Shown in pieces: positions 7,339-13,641 of a DNA stretch of 13,641 nt. The DNA is from Candidatus Gerdarchaeota archaeon. GTDB taxonomy: Archaea > Asgardarchaeota > Heimdallarchaeia > JABLTI01. The stretch covers positions 1-13,641 of the forward strand of contig JAEORM010000238.1 in NCBI GenBank assembly GCA_016840905.1, written 5' to 3'. Below the pieces are notes generated by a model that saw nothing but the letters and a program-made list of their open reading frames with translations, had not been told where the DNA came from and searched no databases. Both the position numbers and the translations under genes were made by a program. Each line of letters starts with the position of its first letter. Position 1 is the stretch's first letter.

Positions 7339-7366
7339 AATTATGAGCTTTGCTCATAATTTTTTA
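7339..7366 (+). terminator. Intrinsic-type terminator after the HEAT gene
   Basis: AATTATGAGC (7339-7348), three T, GCTCATAATT (7352-7361): a perfect 10-base-pair stem followed at once by five more T. It begins 3 bases after the TAA. The shape is that of a bacterial rho-independent terminator; the T-tract would also work in archaea. Confidence 0.85.
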
Positions 7367-7369
7367 TTA

Positions 7370-7381
7370 TTAAAATAAATA
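7370..7381 (+). promoter_or_regulatory. Possible TATA box of eutA
   Basis: TTAAAATAAATA lies about 55 bases before the eutA ATG and directly after the preceding terminator. Transcription from about 7402 would give a leader of roughly 28 bases without a Shine-Dalgarno. This is a composition-based guess in AT-rich DNA. Confidence 0.3.
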
Positions 7382-7429
7382 CAGATTCTTAGTAATAGAT
7401 AAAAACTAATTTTTAGTATTAAACGAATT

Positions 7430-8869
7430 ATGACTGTTCAAGAATTATTTATTACTTCTGTAGGAATTGATGTGGGAACTTCAACTTCCCATATGGTTTT
7501 TTCAAAACTACATTTGGTTAAACAAATGAGCCGATCTTCAAAGAAATTCGAGATTATTAATCGAGAAATATTATACCGAGGTAATATTTACTTAACACCT
7601 CTCATCAATCGTGAAACTATTGATTTTGATAAATTATCTCTTATCTTTCAAGAAGAATTCAAAAATGCCAATATAACAAAAGAGGATATTGATACAGGGG
7701 CAGTTATTGTTACTGGCGAAACCGCTAAGAAAAAGAATGCAGAGAAAATCGTAAGCTTATTAGCTGCAGAAGCTGGTAAATTTGTTGCAGCAACCGCTGG
7801 GCCTAATTTTGAATCAGTCATAGCAGGGATGGGTAGTGGCGCTGTTACTCGAGCTAAAGAATTGAAAAAAACGATTGTTAACATTGATACTGGTGGAGGT
7901 ACATCAAATATAGCTGTAATTTCTCCTGATGGCGATATTATTGATACTGCTTGTATAAATGTTGGTGGAAGATTGCTTGTCACTAATGGTTCTGATAACA
8001 TTGTCGAACGAGTTGAAGATGCTGCAAGATATGCAGCAGAGGATATAGGTATTCATTTAGAAGTAGGTAAACCTATTTCCAATGAAGATAAAGAGAAAGT
8101 TGCAAAACGTCTAGTAGAAGCATTAATTGAGGTTATAACTAAACAACCTGATGTCTCAAAAGTAGCTATGAAACTTATGATGACTCCATTACTTACCTTT
8201 GATGGGAAGGTTGATTATTATTCATTCTCTGGGGGAGTAGCTGAATATATCTATGGGAAAACAAAAGAGTACTATAATGATATTGGCATTCAAGTAGCCA
8301 ATGAGATTAAAAAGCAATGCCAAAAAGCCAAATTAAAATTGATTGAACCACCTGAATTAATTCGAGCAACTGTTATTGGTGCAGGTCAATACTCTTTACA
8401 AGTAAGTGGAGCAACCACACTAGTCACTGAAGATAATGATTTCCCAATTAGAAACATTCCTGTTGTGGTACCTTATATTCCCCAAGAAAATCCAACAGAA
8501 GAGGATATAAAAAACGCAATTTCCATGGCATACAGACGAATTGATCTTTCAGAAGGTGAAGCACCTGTTGCACTTTCTTTCCACAAAACAATTGGTTTAT
8601 CATATGAACGATTGAAATCATTTGCCAAAGGAATAGTGTCAGCTGTTCCCAATCTAATTAAAAATAAATTACCATTAATCTTAATCTTTAATGATGATAT
8701 AGGTAATAGTGTTGGAAATGTAATGCGACGAGAAACTGAGTTAACTAGTAACATTATTTCTATAGATGAATTAGGTTTAAGAGAAGGAGATTATATTGAT
8801 ATAGGTGAACCAATGGCAAACAAACAAGTTGTTCCAGTAGTTGTTAAAACACTTATATTTGAAAATTAA
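7430..8869 (+). CDS. eutA: Ethanolamine ammonia-lyase reactivating factor EutA
   Basis: An ASKHA-fold ATPase of the EutA family. In bacteria EutA uses ATP to swap damaged cobalamin out of ethanolamine ammonia-lyase (EutBC), which makes acetaldehyde and ammonia from ethanolamine. The first phosphate loop is VGIDVGTSTSHMVF (11-24), the second NIDTGGGTSNIAVI (151-164), with GMGSGAVTRAKE between (133-144). The adenosine-side segment is YSFSGGVAEYIYG (264-276), and the family-typical IRATVIGAGQYSLQVSG (311-327) follows. At 479 residues it is full length for EutA (about 470). The ATG has no Shine-Dalgarno and could be leaderless or have a short leader. No lyase subunit, cobalamin adenosyltransferase or microcompartment shell gene is in the window. 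It may serve a lyase encoded elsewhere or another adenosylcobalamin enzyme. Confidence 0.93.
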   Translation: MTVQELFITSVGIDVGTSTSHMVFSKLHLVKQMSRSSKKFEIINREILYRGNIYLTPLINRETIDFDKLSLIFQEEFKNANITKEDIDTGAVIVTGETAKKKNAEKIVSLLAAEAGKFVAATAGPNFESVIAGMGSGAVTRAKELKKTIVNIDTGGGTSNIAVISPDGDIIDTACINVGGRLLVTNGSDNIVERVEDAARYAAEDIGIHLEVGKPISNEDKEKVAKRLVEALIEVITKQPDVSKVAMKLMMTPLLTFDGKVDYYSFSGGVAEYIYGKTKEYYNDIGIQVANEIKKQCQKAKLKLIEPPELIRATVIGAGQYSLQVSGATTLVTEDNDFPIRNIPVVVPYIPQENPTEEDIKNAISMAYRRIDLSEGEAPVALSFHKTIGLSYERLKSFAKGIVSAVPNLIKNKLPLILIFNDDIGNSVGNVMRRETELTSNIISIDELGLREGDYIDIGEPMANKQVVPVVVKTLIFEN

Positions 8870-9089
8870 ATAAATGTAAACAAAATCTTGCATAATGATC
8901 TCAAGTATTAAAACAAAATTGTGAATGAATCTGCGGAAGATTTTCCCAAAAAACATTTTAAATGTAACATTTGTATGTATCTTGAGGTTTTTAAGCGATA
9001 TTTTACATTCATAAATGGATAATAAAGAGCGCATTATCATAGTATTTTAAATTTAGATGTAAATCAAAAATAGACAAACAGATGGACAA

Positions 9090-9093
9090 GGTG
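9090..9093 (+). promoter_or_regulatory. GGTG ribosome binding site
   Basis: AAGGTGA with GGTG 5 bases before the ATG at 9099. The same GGTG type precedes several TTG starts in this window, so it helps define the local translation signal. Confidence 0.6.
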
Positions 9094-9098
9094 ACAAA

Positions 9099-9380
9099 AT
9101 GAAAGAAAAAATCATTAATTTAACAGAGAAACTTTACGAAGCTGGGTTTATAATTGAAGGAATTGACGTGGAAGCATCAGATATTGTCAGGATAAAATTC
9201 AGTGGGTTGGAAGGTTTAGAAGTTGTTATCAATGATTCATATGCTAAAATTATCGAAGGAGATTGTTCAGTTAAGGCAATAACTAAACTCAAGAATTTAT
9301 TGAAACATAATTATGTTTTGAAAGATGAAATTGAATCTATAGATAACGATATGTTCAATAAATTACTAAATGCTTCTTAA
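9099..9380 (+). CDS. Small protein of unknown function, 93 aa
   Basis: A likely real gene, given the ATG with a good GGTG ribosome site and a coherent predicted fold. An amphipathic helix (1-17, IINLTEKLYEAGF) is followed by three or four beta strands (18-53: FIIEGIDVE, IVRIKFSG, LEVVINDSYAKIIEGD). Two short Lys/Glu-rich helices end it (58-92). This alpha-beta-beta-beta-alpha order resembles small ligand- or partner-binding domains, but no motif fixes a function and I do not recognise the family. There is one Cys, and no membrane or signal segment. It stands alone on the plus strand between eutA (229 bases upstream) and the convergent cysteine-rich gene (52 bases downstream). A TATA-like TATTTTAAATTTA lies near 9043-9055. 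Confidence 0.7.
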   Translation: MKEKIINLTEKLYEAGFIIEGIDVEASDIVRIKFSGLEGLEVVINDSYAKIIEGDCSVKAITKLKNLLKHNYVLKDEIESIDNDMFNKLLNAS

Positions 9381-9432
9381 TGAGTAAATCAAAAAGTCCA
9401 GAAAATAGAGTAAAAATAGATTAGGCTTTTAT

Positions 9433-9645
9433 TTATTGACCAGCCATTTTTTTCACTGAACAACTGCTATCTTCACAACTATAACAGCTTGTTCCTTTAT
9501 ATTTCTGGGAACAATAAGAAACTTGGTTTCGATTTTTACACCAATCAATAACACAATCTAAACAAAAAACAGATTCCTTAGATTTTGCAGAAATTGTTGA
9601 TTTCTCACGAGATAAAGTTTTATTTTCTTGAATTTTAATTGCCAA
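9433..9645 (-). CDS. Cysteine-rich small protein 1 (tandem paralogue), 70 aa
   Basis: Probable metal-binding mini-protein. After a Lys/Ser-rich, probably flexible tail (1-25), seven Cys are packed into 35 residues: C28, C31, C36, C45, C54, C57 and C62. Six of them follow C-x2-C-x4-C-x8-C-x11-C-x4-C, exactly as in the neighbouring gene. Both proteins also share W35, NQV (40-42), YCS and KYKG (48-51). Two zinc ions, an iron-sulphur site or disulphides are all possible; cytosolic zinc is my first guess because there is no signal peptide. The start is TTG, placed by a GGTG 4 bases upstream. An out-of-frame ATG overlaps that site and is not used. It is separated by 124 bases from its paralogue, with a possible own promoter (ACTTAAAAAG near 9695-9705). 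I know no named family with this spacing. Confidence 0.75.
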   Translation of the reverse strand: MAIKIQENKTLSREKSTISAKSKESVFCLDCVIDWCKNRNQVSYCSQKYKGTSCYSCEDSSCSVKKMAGQ

Positions 9646-9769
9646 TCTTCACCATTCCTTTAAGAATTCATCCAATTCATAATTCTTTTTTCTATACTTT
9701 TTAAGTTGCTAATATGCTGAGAATACGACAGTATTACCTTAGATGTATTAATATAGTGAATGAGTGATT

Positions 9770-9961
9770 TTAATCAAATTTACAATAACCATTTTCACAA
9801 TGCAATCCACTAATTCCTTTGTATTTAAAGGAACAATAAACTACTTGATTTTTCAGAGAGCACCAGCTATAATTACAACCACTACAGAATCCAATACTTG
9901 AATCATCTAAAAGTAAGAGAACTTCCTCATCTTTTGACTTCTTTTTTGAATCAGTAGCCAA
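9770..9961 (-). CDS. Cysteine-rich small protein 2 (tandem paralogue), 63 aa
   Basis: Paralogue of the next gene on the strand. From the TTG at 9961 the protein has a charged Lys/Asp/Glu tail (1-13), a short Leu run (LLLLDDSS) and then C26-x2-C29-x4-C34-x8-C43-x11-C55-x4-C60, with shared W33, NQV, YCS and KYKG. The seventh Cys of the paralogue is Gly here, so it is not part of the conserved set. An in-frame GTG at 9970 would add three residues. I prefer TTG because that GTG is itself the GGTG ribosome site, 6 bases before the TTG, the same arrangement as in the paralogue. No signal or membrane segment. Probably a zinc-binding cytosolic protein; function unknown. A palindromic AATCC..GGATT lies 54-65 bases upstream. 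Confidence 0.73.
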   Translation of the reverse strand: MATDSKKKSKDEEVLLLLDDSSIGFCSGCNYSWCSLKNQVVYCSFKYKGISGLHCENGYCKFD

Positions 9962-10014
9962 TTTTTTCACCTAATTTTTTTATTCAATTGATTTTTTTTC
10001 TTATTGAGTATATT

Positions 10015-10026
10015 AATCCACGGATT
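10015..10026 (-). promoter_or_regulatory. Short palindrome upstream of cysteine-rich gene 2
   Basis: AATCC-AC-GGATT, two perfect 5-base arms, 54-65 bases before the TTG start. On the minus strand a TTTAAATAAAA box lies about 15-25 bases before it, so it may overlap the transcription start. The arms match the outer part of the inverted repeat at 3362-3380. Short palindromes are expected by chance in such DNA. Confidence 0.2.
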
Positions 10027-10090
10027 TCTTTTTTTTTATTTAAACAATGTTTGAAATTTAATTATTAAAGTCACCTTATTTTAGTTTAAT

Positions 10091-11215
10091 TTAGATACTA
10101 CTTTTTGGTAAAATTTTACCCAGATTTTTCTTATAATTAACTTCTTTAGATCTTATTGGAAGATTTTCTTTTAATTGAACAACTTTCAGATATTCTTCTA
10201 AAGTATAATTCATTATCAAAAGTCCATTCAACAAATCACATACATCTTCATTTTGATATAAATCTCGATGATTCCATAGTTTATTCTTACAAATATCATA
10301 ATCAGCAATATTTTCCGCTCCAGGAAGACAAACGCTTGAAGCAGAAACTACCCCATCGTTTTTGTCATTTTTGTTATAAATCGATTTGGTAAACCATTGA
10401 TTTTTAGTACCTCTAATTGTTATCCAACGAATATTTCCCGGAGTGGGATTGACTTTATTTAATTCCTCAAGAAAATCGTTAGTAGGTGTTTTTTTACGAA
10501 ATATCTTACCTAAGATTTTGCCAAATAACTTCACATTACCAATGCCTATCTGTTGAAATTGTTCACTTTTTGAGAAATTATTCTTACCATAAAAAATACG
10601 CAATAAAAATTGCATAATAGGAGTTTGCAATTTATCTATTATGTAACAACCATAATTAGGTGTACCTATCATAACAATTTTTTTGATTTTTAGATTTCCA
10701 TAATTTGTAGTTTTTAGATGATTTTTATTCTTAAGAAATTTATAGATAAATTTCCTAAGAATTAATCCCCCCATACTAGCAGCAATAAAGTCTATTTCAC
10801 CATTTTTTATTAAATTCCAATCATTGGTATTGGAATTAATAGTGGAAAATAATTCATCTGCTAATTTAGTAATATTATAATTAAAATTACATCTACCATC
10901 TTTTTTTGAGTAAAGGTCAAACAAGTAAATCTGTTTATATCCATGAGGATTCTTTGTAGGATGATATTTTAGCGAGTCAATATAATATCTATGATCACCT
11001 ATTTTTGGTGGATTAGATACAGAATATCCTGGAATGATTATTAATATACGATTAAAATTATCATTTGTTGATTCTCTTTTAGTTTGGCTTGAAATTTTTT
11101 TATCGATTAATAGCTCACTACTCGTAGATAACAATGCATGTAAGTTTAGATTATTTAATGCTAATGTGTTATGATGCTTTTGTTCTGATATTTGTGTTTG
11201 AATTTCTAAATTCAT
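10091..11215 (-). CDS. Alpha/beta hydrolase, lipase/esterase-like, 374 aa
   Basis: A probable serine hydrolase of the alpha/beta fold, related in layout to lipases of the DUF676/PGAP1-like type. The first strand and oxyanion loop are RILIIIPGYS (56-65). The nucleophile elbow is IDFIAASMGGLILRKFI (141-157), with Ser147 in A-x-S-x-G instead of the usual G-x-S-x-G. VMIGTPNYG (181-189) is the typical strand after the elbow. The acid is likely Asp287 in KNDGVVSASSV (285-295) and the base His316 in WNHRDLY (314-320), both in the form seen in lipases. Residues 195-260 form a basic cap or insertion. The first 50 residues look disordered and are no signal peptide, so the protein is probably cytosolic; substrate unknown. 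An ATG is used, but its ribosome site is weak; an AAGGAG lies 32 bases upstream without a start codon after it. It follows the 249-residue gene after 76 bases, perhaps on one transcript. Confidence 0.85.
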   Translation of the reverse strand: MNLEIQTQISEQKHHNTLALNNLNLHALLSTSSELLIDKKISSQTKRESTNDNFNRILIIIPGYSVSNPPKIGDHRYYIDSLKYHPTKNPHGYKQIYLFDLYSKKDGRCNFNYNITKLADELFSTINSNTNDWNLIKNGEIDFIAASMGGLILRKFIYKFLKNKNHLKTTNYGNLKIKKIVMIGTPNYGCYIIDKLQTPIMQFLLRIFYGKNNFSKSEQFQQIGIGNVKLFGKILGKIFRKKTPTNDFLEELNKVNPTPGNIRWITIRGTKNQWFTKSIYNKNDKNDGVVSASSVCLPGAENIADYDICKNKLWNHRDLYQNEDVCDLLNGLLIMNYTLEEYLKVVQLKENLPIRSKEVNYKKNLGKILPKSSI

Positions 11216-11291
11216 TTGCCTAACCAGTAAGAGAGTTCTATACGTGACTCCTTATGTTTAGTTTAAAAACAGCTAAGTGTTAATTTTCATA

Positions 11292-12041
11292 TTACTCGAT
11301 TATTTCAATGTCATTTTTGTTTAAAATAGAAATGAAATTCTTCTTAGAAGGAGAAGCTTTTATTACAAATAAATTCTGATATTCAGTTTTATTTAGATGT
11401 TTGATAATCTTATTGACTTTTTCCTTTATTTCAGCCCGAAGATTTTTAGGAATATATGTATAGATAATTTTCTCCTTTTCATCAATTAGAGTGGTTAATT
11501 CATTACCAAGCTTAATTTTTGAATCTTCAAATTCAACTGTTATTCCATCGTTTATCCTGAATAATCTTTTTCTTGGTTTTAATTTTAAATTAACAATTAA
11601 TTCTTTGTAAATCTCTATGATGGTTTCTTCGTGTAGATGATCTTCAGTGGGCAAGAAATTTTCACGATATACATTTAGCAATGACTCAATCATAGAATAA
11701 ACATTAGCTATGAAACGTATCATTTCTTTTCTGAAAATTAAAAATAAAGAGCAAAATCGTCCTTCTTCTAAGGTCTTAGATTCCACTGTGAAAATATATA
11801 TTAAAGCTCTAAACTCGTCATTATACGGCACGGGAATAGGACCAAAAAGACCCAGTTGATTTGTCTCACCCATTCCAACAGCTGTTATTCCATGTATTAT
11901 TGTAGCTATTGCTGCTCGTTCATCAAGTGAACTTATATTAAGAGACAATACTGGCCCTGATTCCTCTCCTATTGCAAATAATATACCATCAAATATCGAA
12001 TCAATGTCTTCTTTGGGTTCTGTAATGATTTTAAAAGTCAT
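11292..12041 (-). CDS. Unrecognised protein with possible longin/roadblock-like N-terminus, 249 aa
   Basis: Start ATG with CGGAG 9 bases upstream. Residues 15-130 look like a small alpha/beta sensor-type domain. A strand (FDGILFAIG) is followed by ESGPVLSLN (27-35), a helix (ERAAIATIIHGITAVG, 41-56), the loop GLFGPIPVPYNDE (64-76), a strand (FRALIYIFTVES, 77-88) and a long amphipathic helix (96-128). This order and the GP..N and GPIPVP signatures recall longin/roadblock-like proteins abundant in Asgard archaea, but I cannot confirm the match. Residues 131-249 form a second part. It holds a helix (138-152), beta strands around FRINDGITVEFEDSKIKL, a Lys/Glu helix (201-219) and a final alternating segment (YQNLFVIKASPSKKNFISIL). 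No GTPase motif, membrane segment or Cys cluster is seen. It leads a run of four minus-strand genes and is divergent from the membrane protein at 12206. Confidence 0.75.
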   Translation of the reverse strand: MTFKIITEPKEDIDSIFDGILFAIGEESGPVLSLNISSLDERAAIATIIHGITAVGMGETNQLGLFGPIPVPYNDEFRALIYIFTVESKTLEEGRFCSLFLIFRKEMIRFIANVYSMIESLLNVYRENFLPTEDHLHEETIIEIYKELIVNLKLKPRKRLFRINDGITVEFEDSKIKLGNELTTLIDEKEKIIYTYIPKNLRAEIKEKVNKIIKHLNKTEYQNLFVIKASPSKKNFISILNKNDIEIIE

Positions 12042-12116
12042 TAATTTATACTCCGAGTATTCGCCCTATCAATCAGAAAAGTCGTTAATCATTCTTTAAA
12101 TTTTTGTTCTTTAATA

Positions 12117-12138
12117 ATTTACTTTAACAAAAGTAAAT
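12117..12138. promoter_or_regulatory. Inverted repeat in a divergent promoter region
   Basis: ATTTACTTT (12117-12125), four bases, AAAGTAAAT (12130-12138): a perfect 9-base-pair inverted repeat between divergent starts at 12041 and 12206. A TATA-like CTTTAAATTTT (about 12094-12104) lies 25 bases before it on the plus strand, so it would cover the plus-strand transcription start. The same AT box could also serve the minus-strand gene. Operator function is inferred; no T-tract suggests termination. Confidence 0.4.
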
Positions 12139-12205
12139 CTATCTAGTATGAAAAAGGTTTATAGTAGTAATGTTGTTATGATTTTGTGTAATAGAGGAAC
12201 AAAGT

Positions 12206-13641
12206 ATGACAGGGAATGAGATACTTGATCCAGATATAGATCAAACTACAGCTAAATCGAGGGTATTGAATTCTATTTCATCATTTACCAAAAATATTAG
12301 TTACAAAATAAAGAAGCGTTCTAGTGAAACTTCTTGGGGAGATATAAGTTTAGAAATAGGAATAGTAGTATTATTAATTGCCTTAGCCCTTTTTATACGA
12401 ATAGTACTTTCATATGAATATCGTGTTGATTTTGGCTTTGGTTCAAATGAAAATGTCTGGGAGAAAGGATTACCATTCATTATTAATGGTATTGAATTTA
12501 GAGGTTTTGCGGATTTTGGTTACTATTACTATTCATGGATTACTGCTTGGTTTGAAAATGGGTGGTACCCATATCAATGGATAGATGGAACAGGTGTATA
12601 TAATTACTATTCATACCCCCCAATCTTTCTATACTTTCTTGTTCTTACTTGGCGTCCCGGAAGGAATATTTTTTGGATGGCTTTTCCAATGGTTTTTGCC
12701 GATGCAGCATGTGCTGGAGTTGTTTACTTAATATTGCGAGAAGCAATAAAGAAAGAAACCTCCCGTATAATTGCTGTTATAGGGGGATTTCTAATGGCTT
12801 TAGCGCCAATAAATATCATATATGATGGCATATATTGGCTTAACCCCGGTCCTGTTACACTGTTTTCATTAATAGCTTTTTACTTTGCTTTAAAGACTAA
12901 ATGGTGGCAAGCTTTCTTTTGGTTAGCCTTTGCGACCATGACAAAACAAAATGCTCTCTTCTTTACTTTACCAATGTTTATGGTAATGGTAGGACAAAAA
13001 ACAAGAGAAAGAGGCATTGGTGAAGCGATTATTGAAAGCATAATGAATGCAGTATTTTTTGTTATTGTTTGTGTTCTTCTCTCTGTACCTTATATTTTCA
13101 TTAGTCCATATCAATATGGACGACACATGCTCTTTCCTGGTAGAGATATTGAATGGCGATTTGATCCGACTAGTCCTGCTGAAAATGATTGTGTGCCTTT
13201 TGCCACATCACTTGAGAAAATGGGTTTACATGGTTTTCCATTAGCCATAGCTTCTTGGGGGACATACAATATGTTTTGGATGATTTCCAGTGCAGTACTT
13301 ATTGGATTTTTCATGCTTTGGCGTTCATATAGAAATGATATGGATGGTATTGAATTATTTGAATGGATTTCTATTTATGTTATCTTTACTCATATCTTTA
13401 TGCCAAGAGGGGTCTACAAATTTTATGTAGCTTATTTTGTACCATTTATTGCTATCGCTTTAATTGGATCTATAACTCATTATACTTCAGATAAAAAATA
13501 CGTTGCTCTTGGTTTACTGCCTGCTGGAGTGTTATTTTTATGGCTCAATATTTGGTTATTCATGATGAATCGTTATGTTGTTCCATTCTATCTATTTATG
13601 ATAGCATTAACTATTGGTCTACTAGCATTTATCAGAGCTGA
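12206..13641 (+). CDS. Partial polytopic membrane protein, GT-C glycosyltransferase-like
   Basis: 478 codons are visible, with no stop before the window ends. The ATG at 12206 has GAGG 8 bases upstream. A basic cytosolic tail (1-45) is followed by a membrane helix (49-69) and a long first outer loop (70-135) rich in aromatic residues. The loop contains GFADFGYYYYSW (100-111), where Asp103 sits as the loop acid of GT-C enzymes often does. Further helices cover about 136-150, 155-177, 186-205, 213-230, 233-262, 276-300, 350-371, 385-398, 405-424, 433-455 and 459-477. NIIYDGIYWLNPGPVTLF (203-220) and FATMTKQNALFFTLP (242-256) resemble loops of dolichol-phosphate-dependent mannosyl-type transferases. 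Such enzymes move a sugar from a lipid carrier on the outer face of the membrane. Donor and acceptor are unknown, and a non-enzymatic membrane protein is not excluded. RGVYKFYVAYFVPF (401-414) is another likely family signature. Confidence 0.7.
   Translation, partial: MTGNEILDPDIDQTTAKSRVLNSISSFTKNISYKIKKRSSETSWGDISLEIGIVVLLIALALFIRIVLSYEYRVDFGFGSNENVWEKGLPFIINGIEFRGFADFGYYYYSWITAWFENGWYPYQWIDGTGVYNYYSYPPIFLYFLVLTWRPGRNIFWMAFPMVFADAACAGVVYLILREAIKKETSRIIAVIGGFLMALAPINIIYDGIYWLNPGPVTLFSLIAFYFALKTKWWQAFFWLAFATMTKQNALFFTLPMFMVMVGQKTRERGIGEAIIESIMNAVFFVIVCVLLSVPYIFISPYQYGRHMLFPGRDIEWRFDPTSPAENDCVPFATSLEKMGLHGFPLAIASWGTYNMFWMISSAVLIGFFMLWRSYRNDMDGIELFEWISIYVIFTHIFMPRGVYKFYVAYFVPFIAIALIGSITHYTSDKKYVALGLLPAGVLFLWLNIWLFMMNRYVVPFYLFMIALTIGLLAFIRA

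Noticed and set aside
8777..9040. Minus-strand frame across the end of eutA
   Set aside because: It overlaps the eutA coding end in antisense and has AT-driven composition and no ribosome site.
11248..11253. AAGGAG on the minus strand, 32 bases before the hydrolase ATG
   Set aside because: No ATG, GTG or TTG follows at a usable distance, and an in-frame TAA overlaps it, so it cannot mark a longer hydrolase start. It may be chance.

Overview
The window looks like a stretch of an AT-rich archaeal chromosome. TATA-like boxes lie about 25 bases before plausible starts, Shine-Dalgarno sites are of the GGTG/GGAG type, TTG starts are frequent, and genes are small and loosely spaced. The mix of genes (a ComB homologue, EutA, a long HEAT-repeat protein, an OppC/DppC-type permease, and lineage-restricted proteins with CxxC motifs or a possible longin-like fold) would suit an Asgard (Heimdall-like) archaeon. 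That placement is inference: no marker gene here decides it. Nothing looks like a virus, transposon, plasmid or CRISPR locus.

Left part (1-3940). Three proteins are read on the minus strand: a partial, unrecognised protein with two CxxC pairs (cut by the window edge), an MFS transporter with an unusually long central loop and an apparent extra C-terminal membrane segment, and a 116-residue glycine-rich membrane protein followed by a clean hairpin-plus-T terminator. A tRNA-Asn(GTT) gene with encoded CCA lies on the plus strand. It converges on a small acidic protein of unknown function.

Middle part (4099-8869). A lone oligopeptide/dipeptide-type ABC permease (plus) converges on a ComB-like 2-phosphosulfolactate phosphatase (minus). 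Then come a HEAT-repeat scaffold with a textbook AGGAGG before a TTG start, a strong intrinsic-type terminator, and a full-length EutA, the ATPase that reactivates B12-dependent ethanolamine ammonia-lyase. The lyase subunits are not in the window, nor are the usual partners of the permease or of ComB.

Right part (9099-13641). After a small orphan protein come four minus-strand genes. In transcription order they are a 249-residue protein with a possible longin/roadblock-like N-terminus, an alpha/beta hydrolase with a recognisable Ser-Asp-His triad, and two small cysteine-rich proteins that are clear tandem paralogues sharing six cysteines. A polytopic membrane protein resembling GT-C glycosyltransferases starts divergently at 12206 and runs off the right edge.

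The least explained items are the paired cysteine-rich proteins, the inverted repeats that sit where transcription would start for three genes, and the isolation of EutA and ComB from their pathways. The genes do not form one obvious pathway. The window reads as mostly independent transcription units with some same-strand runs.
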